Below, in pieces: positions 1-12,473 of a stretch of 64,000 bases of DNA (positions within the stretch are counted from its first letter, which is position 1; every line of letters starts with the position of its first letter). A program made the position numbers and the translations under genes. The stretch covers positions 21,658,900 through 21,722,899 of the forward strand of contig JAQFVV010012394.1 of NCBI GenBank assembly GCA_028023455.1, given 5' to 3'. The notes below the pieces were generated by a model. The model was given only the letters and a program-made list of their open reading frames with translations. It searched no databases and was not told where the DNA came from. The DNA comes from Epiperipatus broadwayi (taxonomy: Eukaryota > Onychophora > Udeonychophora > Euonychophora > Peripatidae).

Positions 1-860
1 CAACCATCAGTTGTCTTACTTTTTCAAGCCCTGAAATGGTCCTGTGTTTCCTCATCCCTGTGACACAGCATGCACAAGGGATCTATATTTATGTAGAATC
101 TTCTGTACCTTGTAAAGTGACTTGTAGGTAATGCTTTTAAATTGACTTTAATTATAAAATCATAAAATTTTGGTTCCAGGTACCATTTCCTAAATTTTTT
201 AAGTTATCAATTCCTAGTACAGATATTTGATTATTTTCAGGTTGTTTTTGTGTTAAGAAATCATATATTTGCCAATATGTATATTTTATAGGACTTTTCA
301 GTGTTACTTTGTTTTTGATGCCCTCAAAGCTTTCAAGAAATGTAAAGATATAATTGTTTGTAGGTGGTGGGTGATCTTTGGGTGTGATTTCCTATATTAG
401 TTCAATATTTTGGAAACCTTTTGATTATGGCTATTAGCAGATTTATTGTTTTTTGTGTCTGAAACACTGATATTGAGTGAAGTCCCAGACCATTCCATTT
501 TGTTGGTTGGTTAAGTTACTTTATTGAAATGGCAACTACTTTCCTGTTCCATAGTAGTTTGTTACAAAATGAGTTAATAGAGGCTTTAAATGGTTTTGTG
601 AAACTGATTATTGGTAAGTAATAATTTATTTTTGGCATTATGAGTTGATTGAATAGTGATACTTTTGGGTATATTGATAGATATGATCTGGATAATGATT
701 CTGTGATTCTTTCTGCTTCCACCTTGAGCTTATTTTGTATTTTTGTTCTCATTTGATTCATTCCCAGAAAAATGGGAAACCTAGAAAACTGCTGGGCTTT
801 CCTTGATAAATTTGTTTGTTTATTTTGCCTGTAAAGATTGTTCAAGCAGCTGACTTATTG
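1..860 (-). pseudogene. LINE C-terminal remnant (L1/Tx1-like RT thumb plus zinc knuckle)
   Basis: This is the decayed C-terminal part of a non-LTR reverse transcriptase, running off the left edge of the window. Reading leftward from about 850, the frame contains FPIFLGMNQMRTKIQNKL, then SIYPKVSLFNQLIMPKINYY, then NKLLWNRK. This matches the thumb/connection pattern of L1-like elements: YLG, then a long helix, then 'lilPKi-Y', then 'fiW'. At about 430-520, in another frame, come WNGLGLHSISVF and TINLLIAIIKR, the usual 'GGLGL' segment. At about 30-120 there is PLCMLCHRDEETQDHF, a C-x2-C...H zinc-knuckle remnant. Several stops and frame changes show it is dead. The family fit is from pattern memory, so the clade (L1, Tx1 or another) is uncertain. 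Confidence 0.6.
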
Positions 861-1910
861 CAGATACAAAAAAAAATCTACATATGGTTGTAATACATGG
901 GTTTCAAAAAAAAACTTTTACAAAATATATATATGGTTGAAAAACCAGGTACCACAGCTAGCAAAACTTTTACACTTATAGTTATAATCTTTGCATTTAA
1001 AAAAAAAACTTTTCACACAACATTTTATGGTTGTAAAACACAGTCTTTGGTTTTTTTGACACTCATGAAAAAAAACTTTACATCACTTAGACCTTCTTTT
1101 ATGATTTATTTTACATAGTTTGAGTTTGGTATAAATCTAACATTAAGAGAAAACTGTTAAACTTAAGAGCACATACATAAATTATTACATGTCACTATAA
1201 ATTCAAACTCAGGTGAACTAAACCAACTTTTAAATATATTGATCCGAATATATACAACTGTATCTATGAAATATCATTTGGGGATATGAATATTTTTTCA
1301 ACTGTCAAATCCAGAAAAAAAAAATGTACATCTATATTGGGGAAAAACTTTTCAAGCTTTTATGCTTGAGATACAACACAATTTTTCCACACATATGGGT
1401 TTCCAAGAAAATATATAGTAATGCAATACATATAAAATTTTCAAACACATCTGTTCCTACACATCGCACATACACACCCATGTACATATATATGCAGCGC
1501 TACATATACAAGTACATAGATTTTACACACACATACATCTATATACATTACATAATACTATACACTATTGGACAAGAGAAAAAAAAACTTTGGAGAAAAA
1601 GTTGAAAAAAAAAATCCATACACGTGTCAAATTCTTTACACTTTGCTTTAAAATAATCACAACATTATATATTCAATTAACAAGAAAAAATTTCTATACA
1701 AATATTTCCCGTTCTTAGCAAACACAGGAGAAAAGTAGAAAAAAAAAACTTTCTACATAACAAAACTCGAAAGTAAAAAAAAAACTCTTACATATACATT
1801 AATATAGTAGTTCAAACTACTTTCATATTTTATACAATCTATTTAACCATATGAGTTTTCACTTTTAATTAATCTGTTTATCAAAAAAAAAAAAAAAAAA
1901 AAAAAATTAC
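861..1910. repeat. A-rich low-complexity tract with degenerate repeats
   Basis: The stretch holds many runs of 8-10 A followed by CTTTTACA or a similar word. Around 880-1040 these alternate with ATGGTTGTAAAACA-like words, so an old degenerate tandem repeat is likely. Positions about 1440-1560 are rich in ACATACA/TATATAC dinucleotide-like sequence. A pure A run of about 26 bases lies near 1883-1906. Open frames here are products of low complexity; no gene is seen. Confidence 0.5.
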
Positions 1911-4900
1911 AGACTATGGATGGAAAACATGGTATTCCTCTTTAATTTATTAACAAAACAGTATTTGATTTTATAAAATCAATATGACAAAACTAAATCA
2001 TTTTATATTCTGGAAAATTATGTATATATTAAATTATATATAGCAAATTATACACATATAGCTAATGAATTATTCAGGGTGTGGGAATAATTAACAGGCT
2101 CCATGATTGGGTGTCCAAACTCGGAAAAAAAAAACGCAGCCTCTGTGCCGGTCAAAATCATGTATTCATTCAACAAGACCAATAATCCAAGCAAAAGTAC
2201 CTTGAATCCAACCATGCACAAGATACATATGTCAGGACAAGGATGAATCCTAACCTATTTGCCTAAATTATTGCCTCTCTGACTAATGGATAACGTTTGT
2301 GATGACACTAGCAGTGCTTGGTTTTATTCCGTCCCAGCTGGAGGTCATGGTTCACATAGAGACTCAAAATAAGAAAAGGGTTTATATGAAAAATCAATGA
2401 TTTAATGAGTTCTGACGATTGCAGAACAGTACAGATATGATTTGATCGATTACTAATGGTTTGAACCGTAATAATGATAATTCTTTCTGGCAACATTATA
2501 AAGAAGTGAATTTAAATCAAAGAAATACTTAAATAAATAGAGTAATTAACCTTAGAGATTGGGAGTGATGACAAACTAAGCTTATTTAAATAACAATACT
2601 ATAGGAATTTATTAAGGAATTTAGTACAAAATAAGTAGTCTTTGTTTATATAACTTGGTTATTTTCTTTAATTCGTTTTGATGCGGCTTTGACAAACAAT
2701 GTAAAAGTTTGTTAATTGGTCGGCCAAAACCAAACAGCAATAAAATAAGATATTACAAATAAATCTGTTTTATATATATATTACAAAATATGAAAGATGG
2801 GCATTTAAAACATTATTACATTTAAAATCATTCGTATATAATGAGTGTGGGAAGCAAAATAGTTCTTAAATAGATAATTGACAATTATACAGTCAGATTT
2901 AATTAATTATGAAATTTGTTTGTGAAGGACATGCTATCATGGCAGAGAGCATTTCAGGTTAGCTAAATAAAGATATAAAATGATGAAGAAGGCAATATGC
3001 TATTATAGATTACAACAAAAATAAATGAGGTGGCTTTGCTAAAGGAAATTCCTGATATGTACAGGTAGATAAGAGAAATGTTGGCCCTCTAGCCAAAGCA
3101 TGTCTCTGAATAATAATAAAATATTTTTGATGTGCTGGGCTTCCATACACATTTTAAATGGCAATGCCCAAAAAGATCCCTTCGTATGAACTACGTCTAC
3201 TTTGAGGGAGTGTGAAAGACCGGACTGGTCAAAGTTAAATTTCCGAAGGTCCTGGTGAGTAAGTAGCAAAGCAAAATACTAATACTAAATGAATGGTTGT
3301 AGCTATAAATACATAATGCCTTAGACATATATATAGATAATGTATCACTAGCAAAATTAATAAATGAATTCCTGATTAAAATAATCAGTTCCCTGACGTC
3401 GATAGAAAGTCCCCACAAACCTTAGTCCACTAATGAATGAATCATAAATATAATATATAAATAAAGAAAAAAAGAGTTAACTAAAATATAAATTGTTTAC
3501 CACACTTCACAAATATTTCATTTATTAATAAGTTCTTAAATAATTTATAAAAGATTACAAAATAAGACTGTTTTTAATTAACATAGACGGGCATTAAATA
3601 TCAAACTAATAAATTGTAAAGCATAATTTTAATATTTTCTGACAAATAAAATATATGTATGAAATATATAGATTGATAAAATTCTATGATAAATTTTACT
3701 TAATTGATTCACTAAAATTATTTATTCTTTCAGAAATAATTACAGGGCTATTTTAAATTGGAGGTAATAGTAAGATACTTTTAAAATAATTTCAATCATT
3801 CAAATAAATTTATATATGAGGTACAAAACTAAATGAGCTTTCTATTAATTAATTTACGGAAGGAAGTCTTCTTGTAATGATTTTTAAATTAAAAAAAAAA
3901 TAACAGGGGGAGGATTTAAAGTTAATAGCTCATTGAATTTTGTAGTTGGCCATTTCAGTAAGTCAAATAATCTAAACAAACCGACAAAAATTAATTTAAT
4001 TTGCCGCATCAAAATAATGTAAAATTTTATAAGAATTGATATTTTAAATTGAATAAAATTAAAAGACGCATTTTAAACCAAGCCGTATAAACATCACACA
4101 GATATATAAAATATAAATTAGTATTGATTTGGAAAACAAGTAAAATGGAATCAATGGCTTGCAGCAAATTGGACGTTACCTCAGAATCAATCAGTACGCA
4201 TTCCATGGCTGGAAACAGACATTTATACAGTTAGATTATTTGCAGGCTTCCTCGACACAGACAGTCTCTGGCTAGATGTTTAAGCACTGGAAAGGCATGG
4301 ATGAGTTGGTGGAACAGACCTCTGAGAAGCAAACGACCGATCTTTTCACCCCGTCATTTCTTTAGGCACGATATATATATATAGATTAATCACTTCTCTT
4401 CAGTCAACTCAACAATAATTAATCCCTAATCAAATTTTCCAATATTTATGTGTTCTGGTCTTATCTAAAGGATTAAATCTACACTGACCTCCACCAATTG
4501 TAACTGCTCTCAGCAGTTCTGTGAGGTTGGTGCCACTTTGGAGGGAAAATCTCTAACTCTGCATGAACATGCCCCAAGGGTTGATTTGCTAATTAAAAAA
4601 ACAACAACAACAAGCATATTAAGTTTATCAGTCATTGTACTAACAAAATCTATTTAATTATGGTTTAGATTAACAAAATGTAGATTTTATTCAGAAAAAT
4701 TTGGTACAATGACTTTCAAACATATTTGGTATAAACTTTTACAAAATATTTCTTAAAAATATTACATTGTTTAAATAATTGATTCTCAAGTGTACATTGA
4801 TTAAAAGATAAATATAAAATGTTAACAACTGATTTGTTGAAGAAAATGAACTTTAATAAAGAATTTGAAATATTTGTAACATTTTATAGATATCTAGGAT

Positions 4901-5045
4901 TCAATTCAATTTGATAAAATAAACACAATATACATTTTTACAAATATAAAATAAATAAACTACTATAAAAAGGTTAGTTTTAATTATAAAATAAGATTAA
5001 TGAAATATAAAAGATTATAATGTTGATTAAAATATACTACCACCT
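1911..5045. other. No recognisable gene
   Basis: The sequence is AT-rich. Slightly more balanced patches lie at about 2090-2290, 3040-3420 and 4140-4330. Short open frames in the 3.0-3.4 kb patch resemble no family I know. No terminal repeats or RNA genes were found by eye. Confidence 0.4.
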
Positions 5046-5049
5046 ATTA

Positions 5050-6530
5050 TGAGATGGGTGTCAGTTAATAAAGATTGGGTTCAAACCCAGACTAGTGCTG
5101 ATGACATTGGCACTAGGTGAAGCAGGAATATGTACTATATTTCCAGCTTCAATATTGATTTTAAGTTTGAATTTTTTTGTATATTCTTCTATGATGTTTT
5201 GTAGTGCTTGTAGTTGCTTTTTTGATGTTAAGAATATTGTGATATCATCCATATAAGCTATACAAGGAATGTATCTTTTTGTATTTGGTATTAACACTCC
5301 CTGTATTTTTTTTTCAATTTCTTCTAATAAGGGGTTTATATAGAATGTGAACAGTAGTGTACTCAGTGGTGAATCTTGTGGTAATGATTAAGTGGGGTAG
5401 AATGATGATGAGGTTCTTTTGTTAAGTGTGATATGTACTTCTCTGTTTAAAAGTAGATTGGCTATTGTGTATAATATTGATCATGGTATTTGTGTTTCCT
5501 TTAGTTGGTTTAGTAAAATTTTTATTGGTACTAAGTCAAAAGCACTTTCAAAATCCAGTTATACTGCCATTGAAGCATATTTCTTCTTCTTAATAACTGA
5601 GTTAATTATAGTTTTAAAGATTAGTGCTGCCTGACCTGTGGATGAGCCTTTCTTTGCTTACTGATGTTGTGATATTTTTGTCAGTATGAATGGTTCAATT
5701 TTTACCTCTATTACTTTTTCTAGTAGTTTAATTCCTAAAAGCTCCATTGAGATAGGTCTTAAGTTGGTGACCATGGTAATGGGTTCTTGTTTTTTCATGA
5801 ATGGTACTATTGATATCCTGTATAATCCCTGTATGCTATATATTTTTTGTGATATTTGATTTGCTAATTGACACAGGTATGTATTTATAATTTGGCTAAG
5901 ATGTGCAAGTACGAAATGTGGAATGCCTGGAGGTCCCGGATGACATGTGGCAGGGATTGATGCTAACATTATCCTAAAATCTTCGATTTTAAATGGCATC
6001 TCATCTTCAGTTGTTCCCAAATAATCTTCTGTGGGTGTGAAATTGTGCATGCTTAGTTAGTTTTGTTTTGAAGTGGCTATATATAGGTGCAATCATGTTA
6101 AATCCTGCTGTAATCTTATTTTCCGATTCCAGTGCCATGGGAACTTTATTTGTGGATGGATATCCCAAAGCCCATCTAATGTACCTGCGTGTCCAAGTGT
6201 GTGGCTGCGCTAGGCAGCTTTTTTTCTTTTTTATGCTTAGATATTGTTTTAATTTATCGCAATTCTGTTTATAGAGCTGTGTGAGTTTTATTATGTTTGT
6301 TTGATTATGTTGAACCGGTTTAGACAGACTGATTCTTTTATGTATTTCATCTGCTAATGTGATTAGTCTGGAGGGAAGGTTTGATTTTTGTGTGATATGG
6401 TTTATATTAAATGAAAACATGTTTGTGTAAGCTATGTATCTGGATATCGGGTCTAATTCTAGCTGATTTATTTTATTTATCATTATATAAATTTCTGAGA
6501 AGAGTGACTCCGTAGTGTTATCTGGTAGTA
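5050..6530 (-). pseudogene. LINE-D: decayed non-LTR reverse transcriptase with YMDD box
   Basis: On the minus strand the reverse transcriptase motifs appear in order. An N-terminal part lies at 6007-6483 (RRYIRWALGYPSTNKVPMAL). The finger region is at 5658-6050, with CHPGPPGIPHFVLAHL and then TNLRPISMELLGIKLLEKVI, the 'RPIS' motif. Motif A, LDFESAFDLVP, is at about 5510-5560, in frame with a nearby stop. Motif B, QDSPLSTLLFTFYINPLLEE, is at about 5310-5385. Motif C, AYMDDITIF, is at about 5235-5255. It needs several frame changes and has an internal stop, so it is a pseudogene. The INPL...YMDD spacing resembles R2/R4/NeSL-group elements, but I did not see a restriction-like endonuclease. The 3' end is near 5050; the 5' end abuts a CAT/TAT microsatellite. 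Confidence 0.7.
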
Positions 6531-6547
6531 GGATCCTGATCGTTTTT

Positions 6548-6567
6548 CATCATCATCATCATCATCA

Positions 6568-6620
<53 letters not shown>
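6548..6620. repeat. CAT then TAT trinucleotide microsatellite
   Basis: About eight CAT units pass directly into about sixteen TTA/TAT units. It lies just beyond the 5' end of LINE-D and may have grown from an insertion-site or tail sequence. Confidence 0.9.
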
Positions 6621-7330
6621 AAATCTGTACTGATTTGTGTTTTAATGTCACTCTTTCAATTATTGATTAAATTATTTTTTCAATAAATTAAGTAATTTAG
6701 CATATTTAGCCAATGAAAAAAGAAATTTTATGTTTTTATATAATTTCATTAAATAAATAAATGTAAAAAGACTAATATTTTTATAACCTTAGAAAAAAAA
6801 GTTAATTTAAAAAATACTTTTAATTTTTAAAAATATTGAAATGTTATATTTGGAAGTAATATCATTTCCAAATGAAATTAAGACTGGCATTTCCAAAGTA
6901 ATTTAATCATTTTTTTTTTAAAAAAATACCCATGATTTACTTAGTTATTAACTATTTTATTTTTTGTATAAAAATAATTTTATAAAAAAGAAAAAGTTCT
7001 AATTATAAAATTAGATTACATTTTTGAGTAAATCACTTAAGTGAAATATATTTTGTGTATATATATAACTATGTCAATTTTAGATAGAGTCAAAACTTCC
7101 ATTTCATCACACATTTAAAAAATATAAATGTTCACCAAAATGCGTTTCATGCTGAACAAACACTCTTCAGTAGGTCAATGCCACATGAAATGGACATTGT
7201 CAAATTTTGACACTTATAAATCAAACTGTAAAAATTTCACACACACACACACACACCATGTGTGGTAAGTTCCCTGGCCTATAAGATAAGAGATTTTCAA
7301 TTCTAACTACATATATATATATATATATAG
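6621..7330. other. No gene; AT-rich DNA with short CA and AT microsatellites
   Basis: Only simple repeats are seen: (CA)n at about 7238-7257 and (AT)n at about 7308-7328. The (AT)n tract is immediately upstream of LINE-B. Confidence 0.5.
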
Positions 7331-10020
7331 GATTAAGAGAAGTGAAGCGGGAGAGCCATGGGGAGGTAAATAGTGGAGATGTTATTTTATTTGGGTGGTT
7401 GTAGACCAGTTATTGGAGTTGGCATTGCTGGTCTAAAAAAGGATTTGGAATGGTGTAAGAAAGATAGATTGTATTAACTATAGACTGATGATGATGAGAA
7501 TAACTGCAAGTCCTAGGGATTTGATACTTTACAAGTTTATATACTGGATACCAGTCATGATAATATTGAAATTGATGAGAAATATTAAAATATAGAGAAA
7601 ATTATACATGGTAAGGGTAAAAATGTATGTATATTGCTATTGGATGATTGGGATGCTGTTGAGGAGAAAATAAAAAAAAGAAAAATTGTTGGAATTTATG
7701 GTATTGGAAAAAGAAATGAAGAGGTAGCTGGCTTATATAATTTGTAAATAGAATGGGTTTGTGATTGCAAACATTTGTTTTAAAAATCATATAAAAAGAT
7801 TATATACATGGAAAGCTCCAGGTGATAGAGAATGCTAAATATTGACTATATATTGATTCAGGATAGATGCAAGAATGCTATTAAGGGTTCACATGCTTTG
7901 CCTGGTGCTGATATAAATTCAGATCATAATTTGGTTAGGCTTAATTTGAAGTTGAATTTTAAAAAAATAAAAAGAGGGGAAAGATATGTAAAAAGGGACC
8001 TAAATAAAATGAGAGAAATGAAAAAAGGGAAAACTTGTTTAATATGAAAAATGCAATAAAAAAGTTTAATAAAGATGAGAAATATATTAATATTTTTGAT
8101 ATGTTTGGGTGTAGGATTAGTGAAGAATTATTAAAAACAATAAAAAATGAAATAGGCACTATTAGGTTAAATAAAGCTAAATGATCTTAGATAACAGACA
8201 CTATGTTGGAAAGGAGTGAAGTGTGGAAAAGGTGGCAGAATTTCAGAGGAAGGCAAAGTGAACATAAACAATTAATAATGAGTTAAGAAGAGAAACAGAT
8301 TTAGCAAAAAAAAATGGTTGAAGCAAGAATGTAGAGAGATAGAAATGCTTCATCAGGTAAAAAAAAAAAAAAGATATGATCTATTTGATAAAATAAGAAA
8401 TGCCATTTAGAAGAAAAAGACATTGGTAGCAAGTGAGATTGCAGATAAAAATGGAAAGAGATTAATGGCAATGATATATTGAAAAGATGAAAGAATATCT
8501 TTACTGCATATTTAGAAAAAAAAGTCAATTAATTGTAATTATAAAAGATATGAGACTTTCTTTGGATGGGGGTAATATAAGTATAAATTGTATGTGCTGA
8601 AATGCAATCAAAGGGAAAGCTAAAGGCAAAATAGAGAAGATATTGAAGTAGATGATAAAGGTATGGACATATTGACAAATGAATTAATAAAATCAATTGT
8701 ACAAAGAAGAATGGTAAGGCCATTGGGTTTGATGAAATACCTATAGATTTTTGAAAGAAATAGGAGAATTTACTATGAAGAAAATAGTTGTACTTTGCAA
8801 TTTGATATTTAATAATGGAGTTTGGTCTGAAGATTTTTAAGTGCTATAATGATTCCAATTTTTAAAAAGAAGAAAGCTATTAAATGCAAAGAGTAAAGGA
8901 CAATAAGTTTGTTATCTCATGCTTCTGTTTTATTAAGGATTTTAACTCAATATGGGAAGTTAGAATATTATATTGAAGAAGAACAGTTTGGTTTTCAGAG
9001 AGGAAAAAGTACAAGAGATGCTAATGGTATTGTTAGAACAATTGTAGATAAATATATTGGAAAAGATAAAGAAATTGGTATATGTTTGTGGATTTTGAAA
9101 AAGCATTTGATAGAGTAATCTGGAATAAACTTATGATCATCTTAAAAAATAAGGAGTATTTTAGAAAGAGAAGATTGATTTGGAATATGTATACCAGACA
9201 AAGGATAATACTTATACTGGAGAATAATAAGACTGATGAAGTGAATATAGAGACAAGAATGCAGTGCCACCTATTCTTTTTAATATTTATTGAGAAGATA
9301 TGTTAAATAATTATTTAGACTGTGGAAGAGCAAATGTTGGAGGTAGAATAATAAAATGGATACGATTTACAGATGATATGGCTCTTGTATCTGAGGATGA
9401 AACGTATCTTCACAATATATTGAATAAATTGGAGAAAGAATTCTAGAATAAGAAATAAAGAAGTGGTTATAGATAGGGAGGAATGCAAAAAGACTGTAAA
9501 TTGAAATTCATAACAACATCGTTCAACAGATAAATATCCAAGCAGTTCATTGAGTGAGGATGGAAGAAGTGAAAATGAAGTTAAAAGAAAAATAGCATTG
9601 GCAAAGGATGCATTTATTAAGAGAAAAAAATATTTTGTGGAACTTTGAAGAGAGAATTAAGAAAAATATTAATTAAATGCTATGTGTGGAATTAACTATT
9701 GTATGATTGTGAAATGTGTATAATGAGTAATAAAATTAGGAGCAGATGAAGAGTGGAAAAATCAATTGGATGAATAAAATAACAAATGAAGTTTTGAAAA
9801 AAGTAAATGTAAAAAGAAGATTGATTGAGGAAATTAAAAATAAAAAGAGAAACTGGATTTGTCACATTAAGAAAAAGTATAATTTAATGAATGATGTCTT
9901 GGTGGGAATAGTGAATGGAAGCAAGAAGAAAGGACAGAAAAGATCGACATTGTTGGATGATATAAAAGATGGGAGCTGGGAAATGAAAAGAATATAATAG
10001 AAAAATTGATGGATTGATAA
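7331..10020 (+). pseudogene. LINE-B: endonuclease-reverse transcriptase LINE, nearly full domain order, decayed
   Basis: This remnant encodes the endonuclease/exonuclease/phosphatase-type nuclease, then the reverse transcriptase, then the C-terminal tail. The nuclease starts with PVIGVGIAGLKKDLEW (about 7400) and continues with LLLDDWDAVEEKI, a worn GDWNA motif (about 7640). It then has IDYILIQDRCKNAIKG and GADINSDHNLVRL, which carries the catalytic SDH (about 7840-7950). Reverse transcriptase motifs follow: NGKAIGFDEIP (about 8712), ISLLSHASVL (about 8900), EEEQFGFQRGKST (about 8975), FVDFEKAFDRVIW (motif A, about 9085) and IRFTDDMALVSEDE (motif C, about 9360). The tail at 9746-9997 has RNWICHI...KKGQKRSTLLDDIKD, the 'WIGHI...GRRR-LLDD' end of arthropod/RTE/Jockey-like EN-RT proteins. 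Many frameshifts and stops make it non-functional. Exact clade uncertain. Confidence 0.75.
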
Positions 10021-10335
10021 TGTGACTATTCTCTGGACCTGTCCATGTGACAGAATACTCGATTGGTTAATTTATATATATGTTTTATCTTTCTTCTTGG
10101 ACAATCCTTCAGAAAAAGAATACTTTTTTTTCTGTATATTTTATTGTCTTTCTTCTATTTTGCCTTACTTGAATTATTTTGTAATGCCTTATTACTTATA
10201 TCTATTTTATGTAGCACCATAAGGATATTAATTAATCTGTATACAAGCAAATAACTTCATAAAACTGTATAGCATATCATTTATATATATTTCTGAATCT
10301 TAATAACAACTTGATAATCCATATTGGATATATTA
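10021..10335. other. No gene between LINE-B and LINE-C
   Basis: AT-rich spacer. The two LINEs are convergent here, 3' end to 3' end. No terminator or repeat was recognised. Confidence 0.35.
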
Positions 10336-10339
10336 TCAT

Positions 10340-12050
10340 CACTTTCAAAAATTATCAAACTATTCCAGTTTCTCTGAACTTATGCCAGACAATGCTTTTA
10401 TCACATTCATCTATCTTAAACATGATTTCCTTTTAGGTCTTTAACAATTTTTTGACATTCAATTTAAAATTATAACTGCACATCTATTGATATCTCATCC
10501 AAAAATATATTTACATAGATCCATTTTATATATATATAGATCCATTTTAGACTCGTGACTTTTTCAAATATGTCAAGAATGTCTGGATATACTTTTATCC
10601 ATGTATTTGCTTTCATTTTCTCATTCTTACTACCTGTATATATCTCTCCTTCAGCATGTTGCCTAAAATCTCTATTTTCCTTTTTTATTAATTGTCCTTA
10701 TTTCATATCTATACATAACAATTGATTAAAAATAATTATTTGCTTTTATTATGAAACTTAATTTTGTGATTAATGTTCTTCATGGTGTTTTCGTATGTAT
10801 TAATAATGTCATCAATATATTTATAGTTTTTTTCTTCTATAAAAATCAATAATACACTATTTTAGTTTTGTTTTTTTTTATCATTTATTTTTAAATCTAC
10901 ATTCTTGCTTTCATTTGATATATTTTTTAATATTTCCTGAGATTCTAAATTATGGTCGAAAACAACTACTTTGTTTATAAAATCTAGATGAGTTAAATAA
11001 TCTCGTTATTTCTTAACTTTCCAGTTTAATTCACAAAATATTATCTGTAAAACTGTAGTAAAAGGTTTTAGAGATATAGAAACATCTAGTCTTATACTTT
11101 ATTAATGTTAATCAAAAAAAAAATACTATTTATTTTTTGTGTGTGCTAATTGTAATTTATATATTTAAACGTATTAAACGTTTAACCAACAAAAGGTAAT
11201 GTGTATTATGTAAATACCCTATTTACATATTCCATTTCTTTGATACGAGAACACAGAATTATTTTTTGTTTATAGCATGAGGGTTATTTGCAATAAACCA
11301 CGTTCCCTTAAATTTATGCTTCCTATCAATTCTGTTGGAACAAACTACTTTTACTCTTGTTCGATCAAAAGTGTGACCATATTATCAACCATGTTCTAAA
11401 AATACTTATTTATAGTCTGAAATTTTTTTGCTTGATTATACATATATTTATGCTGTGCCATCCTCATGACAATATTTGCACATGATCCATCGCAAAACAC
11501 CACATGGCAAAAGGCATTGCTATGTCTAATTTTATATACAACTCGTGAGGTTTGCTCTGGAGGTATCCTATCTTTTGCATTATTTATTAATCTTATCACT
11601 GCTATTGCATTTTGATTAAAAAACCATGTAGAATTTAGTAAAATCTCAGGTACATATCTGGATGATTCAAAGGTTTTTATCATTACAGAAATGCATATAA
11701 AATCAAATGTATTTTTATAATCTACAAATCAGAACTATAATGGCCACTCATACTCATTGGAACTTCTAGAACTTCAGATAAAACATGAATATGATTCACT
11801 GTACTATTTAATTCCAAAACCCTCTGTAGAAGAGTTGTAACTGATCTTAGCACAGATGTAGTATAGAAATTGAGAAATCTGTAGTTTGTAATATCTTTCT
11901 ATAATCTTTCTTAATACATCAGTATTATTACTGCATTTTTCAATCATTCAGTAAATCTTCATCATTTATGCATAGTTTTGCCAACAATTTTTCTATTTCT
12001 TCATCTGCTTCATTTTCTAAAGCTTTTTATTCTTAGAGAATTAATTTCAT
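10340..12050 (-). pseudogene. LINE-C copy 1: RTE-like reverse transcriptase, interrupted
   Basis: Minus-strand RTE-type remnant. Its identity comes from alignment by eye with the better copy at 61.75-62.16 kb. The motif A nucleotides at about 11680-11745 match FVDYKNTFDF of that copy. At 11560-11680 the frame reads NAIAVIRLINNAKD against NATATIRLHNDTKN. At 11030-11105 the sequence matches the motif B region. At about 10880-11000 LDFINKVVVFDHNLESQE matches the 'FADDivLF-hnleELQ' box, with the aspartates lost. Positions 10340-10880 hold the weak C-terminal part. About 450 bp of unrelated DNA, a Penelope GIY-YIG fragment, splits the copy between positions equivalent to the '...TKN' and 'IEKGVQQG' codons. 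Confidence 0.6.
11110..11560 (-). mobile_element. Penelope-like element 3' fragment (GIY-YIG endonuclease) nested in LINE-C
   Basis: On the minus strand, DRIPPEQTSRVVYKIRHSN is followed by CHVVFCDGSCANIVMRMAQHK. The next part reads FLEHG, two stops, YGHTFDRTRVKVV and FKGTWFIANNPHAINK. This is the layout of the Penelope GIY-YIG domain: a charged 'KDpip...sgVVYkIpC' lead, the YIGeTgR..tR..EH segment (eroded here), 'EH...GHtfD...vkv', then a closing 'W-i---p-aiNr'. The flanks on both sides are RTE LINE, so the fragment inserted into, or recombined with, LINE-C. The first 38 or so codons of the 11396-11683 frame are RTE; the rest is Penelope, so that frame is a chance chimera. No clear target duplication was found. 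Confidence 0.65.
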
Positions 12051-12219
12051 TTTAACACCTCATTTAAAATACTTAGAATATCAAAATATGTTGCATTGTA
12101 GTTTTGTTTTTTATAATTACTGGATGTAATTTTACTAACAATGTTTTCACGTATTTTAAGATGTTATCTTTCTTTTTAGTAATACTATCACCTTTTTTTC
12201 TTATTATGAATCAACTTTT

Positions 12220-12465
12220 AGTGCTCTTTTAGTATGCGATCTCCACCATTTTGAATTTCAAAAACGACCAAAAACATCATCTGACACATCTAAGTGATAA
12301 AAAAGTACACGGAAATGGAAAAAATGTAGAACTTGGGTCATGTGACTAATTAAAAGCAACACACATAGAGACTGCATAATATAAAAAAAACCAAAATGTC
12401 AAAAATTTAGAAATCTGGTCAAGCAAAATGTAAAAATGGTGGATATCGCATACTAAAAGAGCACC
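12220..12465. mobile_element. MITE with 31-bp inverted ends and 8-bp target duplication
   Basis: Left end GTGCTCTTTTAGTATGCGAT-CTCCACCATTTT (from 12221) is mirrored at the right end by AAAATGGTGGATATCGCATA-CTAAAAGAGCAC (to 12464), with one mismatch. Direct CAACTTTT copies lie at 12212-12219 and 12466-12473. Eight-base duplications fit hAT or P-type transposases. The interior has no reading frame, so it is non-autonomous. It sits in the AT-rich DNA beyond the 5' side of LINE-C. Confidence 0.85.
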
Positions 12466-12473
12466 CAACTTTT

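Noticed and set aside
1324-1605. 93-codon open frame rich in Y, I and T
   Set aside because: Product of low-complexity ACATA/TATA sequence.
3039-3418. Two overlapping minus-strand frames of 73-76 codons
   Set aside because: No recognisable motif, no splice context, and similar-length frames are common by chance in this AT-rich DNA.
7602-8723. Minus-strand frames rich in F, L and S
   Set aside because: Antisense shadows of the A-rich LINE-B coding strand.
11396-11683. A single 95-codon gene
   Set aside because: It is a chance fusion of RTE LINE and Penelope fragments across an insertion junction.
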